DNA from: JAHBXE01 sp044222195
Lineage (GTDB): Bacteria; Planctomycetota; Phycisphaerae; Phycisphaerales; UBA1924
Assembly: GCA_044222195.1 (NCBI GenBank)
Contig: JBGANS010000002.1
Span: forward strand, 279,497-343,496
DNA length: 64,000 nt
Direction of reading: 5' to 3'
Shown here piece after piece: positions 42,838 through 52,790 of this stretch (position 1 is its first letter; every line of letters starts with the position of its first letter). A program made the translations under genes and the position numbers. The notes beneath the pieces were generated by a model. It saw only the letters and a program-made list of their open reading frames with translations, had not been told where the DNA came from and ran no database searches.

Positions 42838-44376
42838 TTACTTCGTGGCGGCGTGCAGGGTCTGAAGAATCTCTCGCGATTCCCTCGCCATTCTTTCAAC
42901 ATGGTCCGCCGCGAAGAGCCAGGGGTAGTTGTACGACATGCCGATCGCGACAACGGCCTCATGGCCGCCGGGTGTCATGGTGTCGTACGCCTCCGCGACC
43001 GGACCGTGAACGAGGATCTGAGCGCCGGCCTCCTGGGCGAGTTTCAGGTTCACGCTCCCCGGCGAGAGATACGTGTACGACGAGTTCGAGTTGACCCACT
43101 CCGAGGTCAGTTCGTCCGGCGCCGCTCCGGCCCGCTCCCGAGCAGGAGACAGGAACACCTGTGCGCGATCTTTCGCCTTGGCGTCTTTCATGACATACGG
43201 AAGTGTCGCACCGAGATCCGGCGGGAGCATCCCGTCGTGTTCCTTCGAGTATGCGACCATCGCGTTGAGAATCAGCCGTACGTCCCGATGGGCGTTGAGA
43301 TGGTCCGGCAGCGCGGCCCCCGTCCGCGCACTGTCCATGACGCTTCGTGAAATCCCGGCACTCCACCGGGCGTACTCCTCGACTTCAACACGCGAATCAC
43401 CCGACGCCATCCCCACCGGAATCCCGAGCCCCTTGGACGACAGCCGTGAGAACTCCATCGGAGCATCAAAACGGCCGTGCACCAGGATGGTCGTACGCGG
43501 ATCTTCGAGTGCCGCCAGTGCCACGCCCTCCGCGCCAAGGTACACCCATGACGTCTTCTCATTGACCCATTCCGCCGTCGGTTCATCCGGAACGTGAGTG
43601 GTCGCCTTCGCCCGAGGCGACAGGAAGACTTTGGCTCTCTCGGCCGGGGTCGCCCTCCGCTTGGGTTCCACGGGCACATACTCCAGCGTCGCACCGAGAC
43701 TTGGCGGAAGCATCCCCTCGTGCGCCTTCGAATAGGCTTTCACAGCGTCCAGCACGACCCGCAGGTCCATCAGAACCTGGTGCGAATCCGGCAAAGGCTT
43801 GCCGGACTTGAAGGCCTCGAACACCGCCGCCGATTCCGCCACGACGGCCTCCGCATCAGCGCGGTTCATGATCTCGACGTGTGAGTCCAGAAAGGCGACC
43901 GAAAACAGCAGCGCGTCGGGTCGCTCGGGCGCCGGGTCGATCACCAGCCCCCTGTCGAACTTGAGATGGGCGATGGCCAGGCGTTCCCAGCCCGCGAGAT
44001 CGGCGCTCTTGAACTCCGAACCCGCCAGATACGCATACGACGAGTTCTTCGCGAGCCACGCCCCATCGGCGTCCGCCGGGATCGGCACGCCGCGATCCTG
44101 AGCCGTCATGAAGGCCTCTCGCATCGCGGCCTCTCTGTCCTTGGGCGACGCCCGCGAAAGGTCGCCGGCCACGTACAGCGAGATCGACGACAGGTCGGCG
44201 GGCATGCGGTCGTCGTGTTCCTGCATGTACATGAGCATGCCCATCGTCAGTTTGCGAAGGCGCACCGCATCTTCCATCGTCGCCGCCTGCTGGGGTGTAG
44301 GCTGGGCCTTGACGGGCATCGCCAGCGACCACCCAATGCAGGCCAGCGCGCACGCAACGCGAACGATTGTCGTCAT
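42838..44376 (-). CDS. Exported protein with a threefold internal repeat
   Basis: 512 residues from ATG 44376, with GGAG 7 bases upstream (a longer frame to 44397 is less likely). Signal peptide: 'VACALACIGWSLAMPVKAQ'. The mature protein is three copies of a unit of about 150-170 residues, each with helical 'LRLILNAMVAYSKEHDGMLPPDLGATLPYV', then 'AKVFLSPRA..', 'SEWVN.NSSYTYL' and a strand ending 'TILVHG'. The pattern is like the globular C-terminal part of type II pseudopilin-like (H-X9-DG) planctomycete proteins, but the N-terminal methylation site is missing. Function unknown. Confidence 0.7.
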   Translation of the reverse strand: MTTIVRVACALACIGWSLAMPVKAQPTPQQAATMEDAVRLRKLTMGMLMYMQEHDDRMPADLSSISLYVAGDLSRASPKDREAAMREAFMTAQDRGVPIPADADGAWLAKNSSYAYLAGSEFKSADLAGWERLAIAHLKFDRGLVIDPAPERPDALLFSVAFLDSHVEIMNRADAEAVVAESAAVFEAFKSGKPLPDSHQVLMDLRVVLDAVKAYSKAHEGMLPPSLGATLEYVPVEPKRRATPAERAKVFLSPRAKATTHVPDEPTAEWVNEKTSWVYLGAEGVALAALEDPRTTILVHGRFDAPMEFSRLSSKGLGIPVGMASGDSRVEVEEYARWSAGISRSVMDSARTGAALPDHLNAHRDVRLILNAMVAYSKEHDGMLPPDLGATLPYVMKDAKAKDRAQVFLSPARERAGAAPDELTSEWVNSNSSYTYLSPGSVNLKLAQEAGAQILVHGPVAEAYDTMTPGGHEAVVAIGMSYNYPWLFAADHVERMARESREILQTLHAATK

Positions 44377-44427
44377 GGAGACTCTCCGGCAGTGCATGAT
44401 GTACCACCCACGCCCTGCCGGGTTGCG

Positions 44428-45522
44428 TCACATCCGCTCGGGCCGAACGATGCGGCTCTCAACCGCCATATGCCGCCCCTCCTCCGCGGAGTCCGCCATC
44501 GCGTGCATCACCTCAAGCACGTGATAGGCCATCGCTCCCGAGGCCCGCGGCGTGCCCGACCGACCTCCACCGTCGCGGCAGCGCAGACACCGGCATAGAT
44601 CGTCAAGCCCAATGCCCCGAGCGTCATCGGCGCGGAGGGTGGGGTCCAGCGGCACTTCGCGCCAGCCGGAGGCATCATGCCGACGCACGCGGACAGGCCC
44701 TCCGTATCCATTCGGGTCCGGCGCCTGGATCGATCCTTCCGACCCGTGGATCTCAATCGGCGGCATCGAATGGTGCCAGACGTCGAAACTCATCACCACC
44801 GTCGCGATCGCCCCGGATTCAAACTCGAGCGACCCCGACACGTGCGTGGGCACCTCGACTTCAATGGTTTCGCCGGCACGCGGCTGGCTGGAAATGGTCC
44901 GAGTGGGAAGGGACTTCCGCGCCGATGCGCACACTCTCTCCACAGACCCGAGCAGCGAAACCAGGGCGGTGATGTAATACGGCCCCATGTCGAAGAGCGG
45001 CCCCGCGCCGCGCTTGAAGTAGAACTCCGGATCCGCGTGCCACTTCTCCGGCCCGCTGTTCATCATGAACGCCGTCGCCGCCACAGGCTCGCCAATCTGC
45101 CCCTCATCGATCACGCCGCGGCAGGCTTGAAGCCCCGCCCCCATGAACGTGTCCGGCGCGCAGCCGACGAAGAGTCCCTGACGCTCCGCGACGCCCAGGA
45201 GCCGCCGAGCCTCGCGCCTGCGGATGGTGAGCGGCTTCTCGTTGTACACGCTCTTGCCGGCATGAACCGACGCCATCGCGATCTCCGCGTGCGCATCGGG
45301 CGTCGTCAGGTTCAATACGACCTCCACCTCCGGATCGTGGATGAGCTCCAGCACGCCGCACGTCCGCGGAATGCCAAACTCCGCGGCCCGGGACTTCGCC
45401 CGCTCGGGTTGCAGGTCCGCGCACGCGACCACTTTCATCGATTCAAAGCCCTTGGCGTTCGCCAGGTACACCGGGCTGATCGCGCCGCAACCAATGACGC
45501 CGACGTGGACGGGATGGGGCAT
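44428..45522 (-). CDS. Gfo/Idh/MocA-family NAD(P)-dependent oxidoreductase
   Basis: 364 residues from ATG 45522. Rossmann start 'VHVGVIGCGAISPVYLANAKG', then 'VVACADLQPERAKSRAAEFG', 'VEVVLNLTTPDAHAEIAMASVHAGKSVYNEKPL' with the EKP motif typical of the family, and the substrate region 'FFMMNSGPEKWHADPEFYFKRGAGPLFDMGPYYITALVSLLGSVERV', where DMG-H/Y is conserved. It probably oxidises or reduces a sugar or inositol-type substrate. No sugar-pathway genes are close by, so substrate is open. It points away from proS (divergent, 36 bases apart). Confidence 0.9.
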   Translation of the reverse strand: MPHPVHVGVIGCGAISPVYLANAKGFESMKVVACADLQPERAKSRAAEFGIPRTCGVLELIHDPEVEVVLNLTTPDAHAEIAMASVHAGKSVYNEKPLTIRRREARRLLGVAERQGLFVGCAPDTFMGAGLQACRGVIDEGQIGEPVAATAFMMNSGPEKWHADPEFYFKRGAGPLFDMGPYYITALVSLLGSVERVCASARKSLPTRTISSQPRAGETIEVEVPTHVSGSLEFESGAIATVVMSFDVWHHSMPPIEIHGSEGSIQAPDPNGYGGPVRVRRHDASGWREVPLDPTLRADDARGIGLDDLCRCLRCRDGGGRSGTPRASGAMAYHVLEVMHAMADSAEEGRHMAVESRIVRPERM

Positions 45523-45558
45523 CAGGCAAGGGTACCAAAACGCCCTACACTTGCCCCC

Positions 45559-47469
45559 ATGTCCACAGCCACCCCACTCGCTTCTCCCCGCCGCGGCGAT
45601 GTCCACACCTGGTCCCGCACGCTCATCCCGACCACGCGCGAAGCACCCACCGACGCGGAAACGCCCAGCCACATCCTGCTCAGCCGCGCCGGATTCATCC
45701 GCAAAGTCGCCGCGGGTGTGTACGACTATCTTCCTCTCGCCTGGCGGACCCTCAAGAAAATCTCCAACATCATCCGCGAAGAGATGGACGCCGCCGGCGG
45801 GTCCGAACTGTTCATGCCCGTGCTCGTCCCGATGGAGCTCTACAAGGACACCAAGCGCGATGAGGCCTACGGCCCGCTCCTCTTCCAGCTCGAAGACCGC
45901 AAGGGCAACAAGACAGCCCTCGGCCCGACGCATGAAGAAACCATCACCGAGATGGTGAAAGGGTCGATCACCAGCTACAAGCAGCTCCCCCTCAACCTCT
46001 ACCAGATCCAGACCAAGTTTCGCGATGAAGCCCGCCCCCGCGCCGGCCTGCTCCGCTGCCGCGAGTTTATCATGAAGGACGCCTACACGTTCCACTTGAA
46101 CGTCGAGGGCAAGGGCGGGCTCAACGAATCCTACGACGCGATGTACCAGGCGTACGTGAACTCGTTCAATCGCTGCGGCCTGGACTTTACCGTCGTCGAG
46201 GCCGAGTCCGGCCCCATCGGCGGCTCCGCCTCGCACGAGTTCATGGTGAACTGCGCCAGCGGCGAGGACACGATCCTCAAGTGCCCCGTGTCCGGGTACG
46301 CAGCCAACGTCGAAAAGTGCGAAATAGGCGCCCGCCCCGCGCCCTCAAAGGGTTACTTCGTCGGCGAGCCCTCCGGCCCCCTCGAAGAAGTCCACACTCC
46401 CAACTGCCCCGGTATCGAGGATGTCTGCAAGTTCCTCAAGGTCAAACCCCAGCACATGCTCAAGAGCGTTCTCTTCAAGGTCCAGAGCACCCCCGAGCAA
46501 CTCGCCAAGTTCGGCCAGGAGTACATCCTCGCCGTGGTCCGCGGCGATCACGACGTCAACGAGGGCAAAGTCCGGGCCCTCTCCGAGTGCCCGAGCATCG
46601 CGCTCGCCGATCCCGCCGAAGCGATCAAGGCCGGATTCGCGATCGGCTTTGTCAGCCCGCGCTCGGCCGTCGGCAAAAAGGGCGTGCTCGTTCTGGTCGA
46701 TCGCGACGCCGCCATCGGCTTCGACGATGCGGCGAGCGGGGGGGGCAAGTCCAAGTTCTGGGTCACCGGCGGCGACAAGAAGGACTTCCACGTCAAGCAC
46801 TTCAACTGGCAACGCGACCTCGGCAAGGACCCCGTCGCCGCGAACGCGCAGGGCGACAACCGCGGCGGCCTGCGGGGCGGAGACGACTACCTGATGGTGG
46901 GGGATGTCCGCAACGCCCTCGCCGGCGACCCTTCTCCCCGGGCCGACGGCGCCAAACTCGAAACCGCCCGCGGCATTGAAGTCGGCCACATCTTCAAGCT
47001 CGGCACGAAGTACTCCGACGCCATGGGCCTGACGGTGCTCGATCACGAGCAGCACAAACGCAGCGTCATCATGGGCTGCTACGGCATCGGCGTCAGCCGG
47101 ACCATGGCCGCGTGCGTCGAAATGAGCCACGACGCCGACGGCATCATCTGGCCCGCGCCCATCGCGCCCTATCACATCCTCATCACCCTCATGAGGCCCG
47201 ACAATGCCGAGCACATGGCCCTGGCGACACAGTTGGCGGCGGAGCTCTCCGCGGCCGGCGCCGATGTCCTCATCGACGACCGTGATGAACGCCCCGGCGT
47301 GAAGTTCAAGGATGCCGACCTGGTGGGGCTGCCCATCCGGCTCACCATCGGGGAGAAAGCGCTCGCCGAAAGTGCGGTCGAGTTCAAGGCGCGGAAAGTG
47401 GCGGGGAAGGGCGAACTGGTCCCTGTGGTCAACGCCGTGTCCAGGTGCGTCGCGGCCCTGGCGCCGTGA
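45559..47469 (+). CDS. proS: Prolyl-tRNA synthetase, bacterial type
   Basis: 636 residues from ATG 45559. Class II core: motif 1 region 'RAGFIRKVAAGVYDYLPLAWRTLKKISNIIREEMDAAGGSELFMPVLVP', motif 2 'IQTKFRDEARPRAGLLRCREFIMKDAYTFH' and motif 3 'MGCYGIGVSRTMAACVE'. Between motifs 2 and 3 lies the insertion (editing) domain with 'LILAVVRGDHDVNEGKV'-like sequence. The C-terminal anticodon-binding domain reads 'HILITLMRPDNAEHMALATQLAAELSAAGADVLIDDRDERPGVKFKDADLVGLPIRL'. It charges tRNA-Pro in the cytoplasm. Confidence 0.97.
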   Translation: MSTATPLASPRRGDVHTWSRTLIPTTREAPTDAETPSHILLSRAGFIRKVAAGVYDYLPLAWRTLKKISNIIREEMDAAGGSELFMPVLVPMELYKDTKRDEAYGPLLFQLEDRKGNKTALGPTHEETITEMVKGSITSYKQLPLNLYQIQTKFRDEARPRAGLLRCREFIMKDAYTFHLNVEGKGGLNESYDAMYQAYVNSFNRCGLDFTVVEAESGPIGGSASHEFMVNCASGEDTILKCPVSGYAANVEKCEIGARPAPSKGYFVGEPSGPLEEVHTPNCPGIEDVCKFLKVKPQHMLKSVLFKVQSTPEQLAKFGQEYILAVVRGDHDVNEGKVRALSECPSIALADPAEAIKAGFAIGFVSPRSAVGKKGVLVLVDRDAAIGFDDAASGGGKSKFWVTGGDKKDFHVKHFNWQRDLGKDPVAANAQGDNRGGLRGGDDYLMVGDVRNALAGDPSPRADGAKLETARGIEVGHIFKLGTKYSDAMGLTVLDHEQHKRSVIMGCYGIGVSRTMAACVEMSHDADGIIWPAPIAPYHILITLMRPDNAEHMALATQLAAELSAAGADVLIDDRDERPGVKFKDADLVGLPIRLTIGEKALAESAVEFKARKVAGKGELVPVVNAVSRCVAALAP

Positions 47470-47496
47470 CGCCGCCAATGGCCCCCTGGTGAACTT

Positions 47497-50400
47497 TCAC
47501 TTGCCCTCGAACACTCCCCGCGCTTCTTTGTACGCCGATCGGCTCGCTACATCCGTGTCCGGAACCGTGAGCATCGCCCGTTGCAGGCGACCATAATGCT
47601 CGCTCGCCTCACTCGGCCGCCCGGATGCGTTCAGGGCCATCGCAAGGAACGCCAGTTCGACCGGACGATCGCGTTGCCGCTCCGCCAGTTCGACGTCGAT
47701 GATCGACGGCGCCATTTCCCGTCGCCTGCGAATCGCTTCATTCAGGTCTGCCACCGCCTCCCCCGCGGCGCCCGCTCGAAACCGGGCGATCCCGCGCAGC
47801 ACGAGATGTTCCACCAGCGGTGATGCCGTGTACAGGCTCTCCGCCCGGGCCCGGAGTCCCGCCGCGTCCGCCGAGGCACCCGGGCCCTTTCTCAGGAGCT
47901 GCGCTCGTAGACGTTCCAGCCGGACGGCCGGCGCCAAGAGAGTGTCACGCGCCAGCCGCACCGCCCTCGATCGGATGTGCGGCCGAAGCGTCGAAAGCCG
48001 ATCGAGACCCGCGACGGCGGCCTCCGCCTCTTCGTCGGTTGCAAAGTCCTTCGCCAGGGTCTCTGCCGCCGCGTCCCGTGCCTCCTCGGAAAAAATCATC
48101 TGCATCGTCTGAACGATCTCGAATCGCAGCCGCCCGGCCGACCCGTCCGCCCCCGGCCCCTCTCCCATGCGCTCGTACGCTCGATGCAGTCCCACGCCGG
48201 CGTCAAGGTCCGACCTCGCCCCCCCCAGCTGCGCCGCCGCCAGCCGTCGATGCAAGGGCACCGCCTGCCAGTCAAAGATGTTGCCAGACCCGACTCCCGC
48301 GAAGCGCGAACCGTCCGGAGCGAACGCAAACCGGTGGGCCCCGACCGCCTGGAGGCGATACGCCTCCGCACCAGTCGCCGTCGACCACAACCGCACGGTT
48401 CCATCCCACGACGAGGTGGACACGCGCCGACCGTCCCCCGAAAATGAGACGGAAGTGACCTCTCGCGTGTGACCTCGCAACGTGTGCCTCACCTTCAGCG
48501 AGCCGGCCTCAAGCAACGTCGCCGTCGAATCCATGGAGGCCGCCGCGATGGCCGACCCATCCGGAGAGAAGGCAAGATCCATCACCAGCCGAGCGTGCGG
48601 CATCGCCGACGCCAGCGGGCGCCATGTCCCCAAGTCCCACAGTCGCACCGTGTTGTCGTAGCCCGCCGAAACCAATCGCCGCCCGTCCGGGCTGATCGCG
48701 ACCGCCTGCACCGGGCCCGTGTGGCCCTCGAGTACTCGTGGCGAGCCTGAACCACCGCCGATGACTTCAACCCCGCCGTCGCGCCGACCGACAGAGATCA
48801 CCGCACCATCGGAGGACACAGCCACGGCACCCGGCTCGCCGCCCACGCTGTGCTCAACCGCCGTGTCCGTAAACGGCGCGGTCCTGACCAGAACCGTGCG
48901 ATCCGCCCCGGCGGTGACCAGCCGCGAGCCGTCCGGCGTACACGCGATCCCGAGGATCTTTCCCTGCCGCGGCGGAATCACCGTTCGACGGTCCGGATCG
49001 TCCAGGTTGACCAGTTCAACCGCCCCGTCAACCTGCCCGTAGGCGATCCTCCCCGCGTTCAGCGCCATGGCGATCACTCGGTCGTTGAACGTCACACGAG
49101 AAACCCGGTGCTTGCGAAGAGGGAACGAATAGGGTGTGTCGACCCGCCAGAAACGCACCCTTCCTCTATCGTCCCCCCGGGCCACGAACTCTCCGGATGG
49201 ATGAATCGCCACCGTCGGCCACCACGTGTACTCAACCGGCTTGTGGTGCACCAGCTCCCGGCGTTCCAGGTTGTACACGCTGATAGTGGTCCGTCCCCCC
49301 GTCAGCAGCGTGCGGCCATCAGGGGAGAGACTCATCATCAAGGCGTCCGCTTCCCTCGCCGCATCCTTCAAGGCCTCGGCACGCACCGGCTTCGCGAGGT
49401 CAAAGGTAAACGGCCACCAGAAGTTGGCCCCCGCAACGACCGGCGCCTTGGTCGCCGCGACCAGCGTCGTGATATTCGTCCCCGTGTCAAAGCTCGCGAG
49501 TTGCTCGCCCGATGCGACATCGAAACACTTCACCCGATGATCGTTCCAGCCGCTGGTGAAGAGCCGACTCCCGTCCAAAGCAAAGCACGCCTGAGCCGGC
49601 AAGCCATCGTGGGCGGACAACGTGTGCACCACCGACAGGGATTGAGCGTCCACCACCGTGGCCCGCCCGGACAGACGCAAGGCCGCGATATGCCCTCCCG
49701 TCGGCGACCACGTCACAAACGTCGGCTGGTCCTCGTCGTAGGGCGTGCCCGCCAGCAACCGCCCCTGCACGGTCCACGTCCGCAGGCGACCATCGCCCGT
49801 CGCCGTCACCACCTGCGTCCCCTCAGGATTCCATGCGATGCCGTTGACCGGTGATCGAGCCGTGTCCAGGTCGGCGAGGAGATCCCCCGAACCGTGCTCC
49901 CATATTCGAGCCGTGCCATCGGCCGAACAGGTCGCCAGTTTCGACCCATCCGGGCTGTACGCCAAAGAACAGATGCGGCCGCCGTGCGCCGTAAAGCCGC
50001 CAAGAGAGCTCGAAGTGGCCGACTCGAGAAGCGACCACTCCCATCCGCGAAGATCGTCGGGGCAGGCACCCAGCGCTTCGCGGGCCGCCGTCAGATCTCG
50101 GGTGTCGATGGCGCTGCGCGCCAAGGCGATATTCGCGGAGTACGCGCTCAGCCGCGACTCGCGAAGCGATTCAACCGCCGCGGCCTCCGACTTTTTCGCC
50201 GCCCCTTCGGCCGCGCGCGCCACCCCCTCAGCCTCGCGGGCGGCCAGAAACTCGCGCCGGGCCTCCTTCGCCTTCATGCTCGCCCGCACAAATCCCGCAG
50301 TCGAAGCCGCCGCACCGACCAGCAGCGTCAGCACGATGAGCGACCCCGCCGCCACAGGACCCCGATGCCGTTTCACAAGCTTGCGAAGTCGGTACGCGGC

Positions 50401-51435
50401 GGATTCAGGCCCCGCCTCCAGCGTTTCCTTGTTGAGATACCGCCGAATGTCCCGGGCCAGGTCCGCCGCCGACCCGTAACGCTCCGTCCGGTGCTTCCGC
50501 AGGGCCTTGAGCGGTATCCACTCAAGCTCTCGCCGGAGCTGGCCCGTCAGCTCCTCCCGCCGCCGCTGGCGGGTGTGCGCTATGTCGGTGGCCTCTTTGT
50601 CGTCGATACTGCTCAGCCGCGTGCTCGGCTTGGGCGCATCCTGCTCCCGGATGATGCGGCGGATCGCGTCATAGCCCGCGGCCCGGAGCGTCCCCGAATC
50701 AAACGGGAGCACGCCCGCGATGAGCTGGTAGAGCACGACCCCGAGCGAATACACATCCGTCCGGGTGTCGATGTCGAGCGCCCCCATCTCGGCCTGCTCC
50801 GGGCTCATGTATTCCGGCGTCCCGATCAGTTGCCCCTGCTCGGTGAACACCGTCTTCTCGGTCATCGTTCCAACCACCGCCTTGGCCACTCCAAAGTCGA
50901 TCACTTTCGGCACGGGTCGAGAGTCACTGATCGACACAAGTATGTTGGAAGGTTTCAGATCGCGGTGGATGATCCCCTTGGTGTGCGCGTGTTGGACGGC
51001 CTCGCACACCAGCGTGAACAGCTCGAGACGTTGCTCAACCGTGAGCCTGTGCCGGTCGCAATAGCCCGTGATCGGCTCGCCCTGCACGTACTCCATCACG
51101 AAGTACGGCCGCCCCATCGGTGTCAGGCCCCCATCGAGAACCTTGGCCACGTTGGGATGGTCCATCACCGCCAGCGCTTGCCGCTCCTGCTCGAACCGGG
51201 CGATGACGGCACGGGAATCCATCCCCGGCTTGAGCATCTTCAGGGCGACGCGCTGCGTGAACGCTCCCCGCCGCTCCGCCAGCCACACCACTCCGAACCC
51301 GCCCTCCCCGACCACCTGAAGCAGGTGATAGGGGCCGATCGAATCCCCCTCGTGCTCTAGCGCCGGAACGACCGTTGATGGGCCGTCCGGAGCGGCAGTG
51401 GGGGAGCCCTCGTTGACCACAGTCGTATCCGGCAT
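47497..51435 (-). CDS. Membrane Ser/Thr protein kinase with WD40 repeats
   Basis: 1312 residues from ATG 51435. Hanks-type kinase: Gly-rich loop 'GEGGFG' (43-48), catalytic Lys in 'RVALKMLK', 'HRDLKPSNILVS' and 'DFGVAKAVVGT', with the MTEKTVFTEQGQLIGTPEYMSPEQ activation segment. A hydrophobic segment near residue 370 ('GPVAAGSLIVLTLLVGAAASTAGFV') crosses the membrane. Then a helical linker ('EARREFLAAREAEGVARAAEGAAKKSEAA') and about ten WD40 repeats (for example 'GGRICSLAYSPDGSKLATCSADGTARIW') form one or two propellers. The last 250 residues are helical, TPR-like. Kinases of this design are frequent in planctomycetes; targets are unknown. Confidence 0.92.
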   Translation of the reverse strand: MPDTTVVNEGSPTAAPDGPSTVVPALEHEGDSIGPYHLLQVVGEGGFGVVWLAERRGAFTQRVALKMLKPGMDSRAVIARFEQERQALAVMDHPNVAKVLDGGLTPMGRPYFVMEYVQGEPITGYCDRHRLTVEQRLELFTLVCEAVQHAHTKGIIHRDLKPSNILVSISDSRPVPKVIDFGVAKAVVGTMTEKTVFTEQGQLIGTPEYMSPEQAEMGALDIDTRTDVYSLGVVLYQLIAGVLPFDSGTLRAAGYDAIRRIIREQDAPKPSTRLSSIDDKEATDIAHTRQRRREELTGQLRRELEWIPLKALRKHRTERYGSAADLARDIRRYLNKETLEAGPESAAYRLRKLVKRHRGPVAAGSLIVLTLLVGAAASTAGFVRASMKAKEARREFLAAREAEGVARAAEGAAKKSEAAAVESLRESRLSAYSANIALARSAIDTRDLTAAREALGACPDDLRGWEWSLLESATSSSLGGFTAHGGRICSLAYSPDGSKLATCSADGTARIWEHGSGDLLADLDTARSPVNGIAWNPEGTQVVTATGDGRLRTWTVQGRLLAGTPYDEDQPTFVTWSPTGGHIAALRLSGRATVVDAQSLSVVHTLSAHDGLPAQACFALDGSRLFTSGWNDHRVKCFDVASGEQLASFDTGTNITTLVAATKAPVVAGANFWWPFTFDLAKPVRAEALKDAAREADALMMSLSPDGRTLLTGGRTTISVYNLERRELVHHKPVEYTWWPTVAIHPSGEFVARGDDRGRVRFWRVDTPYSFPLRKHRVSRVTFNDRVIAMALNAGRIAYGQVDGAVELVNLDDPDRRTVIPPRQGKILGIACTPDGSRLVTAGADRTVLVRTAPFTDTAVEHSVGGEPGAVAVSSDGAVISVGRRDGGVEVIGGGSGSPRVLEGHTGPVQAVAISPDGRRLVSAGYDNTVRLWDLGTWRPLASAMPHARLVMDLAFSPDGSAIAAASMDSTATLLEAGSLKVRHTLRGHTREVTSVSFSGDGRRVSTSSWDGTVRLWSTATGAEAYRLQAVGAHRFAFAPDGSRFAGVGSGNIFDWQAVPLHRRLAAAQLGGARSDLDAGVGLHRAYERMGEGPGADGSAGRLRFEIVQTMQMIFSEEARDAAAETLAKDFATDEEAEAAVAGLDRLSTLRPHIRSRAVRLARDTLLAPAVRLERLRAQLLRKGPGASADAAGLRARAESLYTASPLVEHLVLRGIARFRAGAAGEAVADLNEAIRRRREMAPSIIDVELAERQRDRPVELAFLAMALNASGRPSEASEHYGRLQRAMLTVPDTDVASRSAYKEARGVFEGK

Positions 51436-51522
51436 GCGCACGCACGCTACCACGAAACTCGGTTAAAAGCGACGGTCACAGGCGGCCACCCGGACACCCG
51501 CAGACCCTGCAGCAACGAACAC

Positions 51523-52119
51523 TCAACTCAAGAAGCCCGTCAGGATGGCCTCGACGACGAGTGAAACCAATCCTGGTGTCACATCACCTCCGTGAAGCGC
51601 CTTGCGAAGGGCGACGGGATCGTGCAGTACGCGCTCCAGGTTCGTCGGGATCTGTCGATTCCCCGTGATCCCCTTGACGTAGGCCGCAACCGCAGAAAAC
51701 TCGCCCGCGTCGAGCCACGTCAGTCCGCAGGTGCCGCACCGATCAATCATGAGTGTGCCACCGACCATGATCGATGTCATGGCCACGCGGCACCGTCCAC
51801 ACGAAACCGACGTCTGCGCAACCAACTCGACGGGCCCGCCGGTCATGCCGGAAGACGAGCCGCTCGCATCCGTCAGGGACTTCCGCAAGGCGCCCCGCTC
51901 AAACGCGATGCCTGTGCACTCCACGCACCTCCACACACCCGGAGTCTCACGTGAACACTCGAGCGCGATTCGGAACATCCCGCACCGCGGGCACTCCGGA
52001 TTGGTCTTCACCACATCCGTACCGCACTCGGGGCACTTTCCCGCAACCGACAGTCCCCGCAGGTCATAGCCGCACGTAGAGCACGGGAAACTGGCTTGGA
52101 TGACCGAACGATCGTTCAC
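51523..52119 (-). CDS. Zinc-ribbon protein with tandem zf-TFIIB domains
   Basis: 198 residues. Three metal sites are visible: an N-terminal ribbon 'CSTCGYDLRG...CPECG' of the planctomycete 'CGYDL' type; a first zf-TFIIB-like unit 'CPRCGMFRIALECSRETPGVWRCVECTGIAFERGAL'; and a second 'CGRCRVAMTSIMVGGTLMIDRCGTCGLTWLDAGEF', which carries the typical G-WLD-GE ending. No membrane segment or enzyme motif is seen. It may bind nucleic acid or protein. It is divergent from the GNAT gene, 32 bases away. Confidence 0.8.
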   Translation of the reverse strand: MNDRSVIQASFPCSTCGYDLRGLSVAGKCPECGTDVVKTNPECPRCGMFRIALECSRETPGVWRCVECTGIAFERGALRKSLTDASGSSSGMTGGPVELVAQTSVSCGRCRVAMTSIMVGGTLMIDRCGTCGLTWLDAGEFSAVAAYVKGITGNRQIPTNLERVLHDPVALRKALHGGDVTPGLVSLVVEAILTGFLS

Positions 52120-52151
52120 CGCCCACTCCTCAGCGTGCGAACGATAGGGTC

Positions 52152-52664
52152 ATGCCCGCCCGCCCCCAGCACCCGACCGATGTCGTCCACGCCGACACCA
52201 CCCCTCTGCTTGCCGTCGCCCGTGCCCTGATCTCCGAATACGGCACGAGCATCGCCGACGTCGCCGCCTGCTCGCTCGAGCACCAAGGCTTCGGCAACGA
52301 ACTCGCCAGCCTCCCCGGCCCATACGCACCCCCCCGCGGCCGCCTCCTCCTCGCTTTACATAACAACGAGCCGGTCGGCTGCATCGCCCTGCGCCCCCTC
52401 GACTCCCTGGGCCCTCATGTCTGCGAAATGAAACGCCTCTACGTGCGCCCAGCCCACCGCGCCGCAGGACTCGGCCGCTCGCTGGTCAGCCGCCTGTTCA
52501 CCGAAGCTCGGGCCATCGGCTACACGCTTATGAAGCTCGACACGGATACGCACGACAAGTTCGCCGCGGCCATCGCCCTCTATCGCTCCGTCGGTTTCAC
52601 CCAGTGCCCTCGCTACAACGACGACCCCGACCCGAGGACTCTCTGGTTTGAAAGGCCGCTCTAG
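52152..52664 (+). CDS. GNAT-family N-acetyltransferase
   Basis: 170 residues from ATG 52152. The GNAT acetyl-CoA site is seen in 'CEMKRLYVRPAHRAAGLGRSLVSRLFTEARAIGYTLMKLDTDT', with the R-x-x-G-x-G/A pattern. Preceding strand 'EPVGCIALRPLD' and following 'ALYRSVGFTQCPRYNDDPDPRTLWFE' fit the fold. Substrate unknown; no partner gene is obvious. Confidence 0.9.
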   Translation: MPARPQHPTDVVHADTTPLLAVARALISEYGTSIADVAACSLEHQGFGNELASLPGPYAPPRGRLLLALHNNEPVGCIALRPLDSLGPHVCEMKRLYVRPAHRAAGLGRSLVSRLFTEARAIGYTLMKLDTDTHDKFAAAIALYRSVGFTQCPRYNDDPDPRTLWFERPL

Positions 52665-52790
52665 CCACAGTCAAGTGGCGTATTCGTGTTGGCGCTCGTC
52701 CGCGTCCACCTTGGTACCTTCATTCGAACGGCCACGCGAAACCGCCGGACACACTCCACAAACAAGCTTGTGCCGCCTCTGGATTCACCC

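Noticed and set aside
41277..42962. A 561-residue minus-strand frame
   Set aside because: Antisense to the acyl-CoA dehydrogenase; no domain matches.
49894..51360. A 488-residue plus-strand frame
   Set aside because: Antisense to the WD40 kinase; Arg-rich shadow frame.
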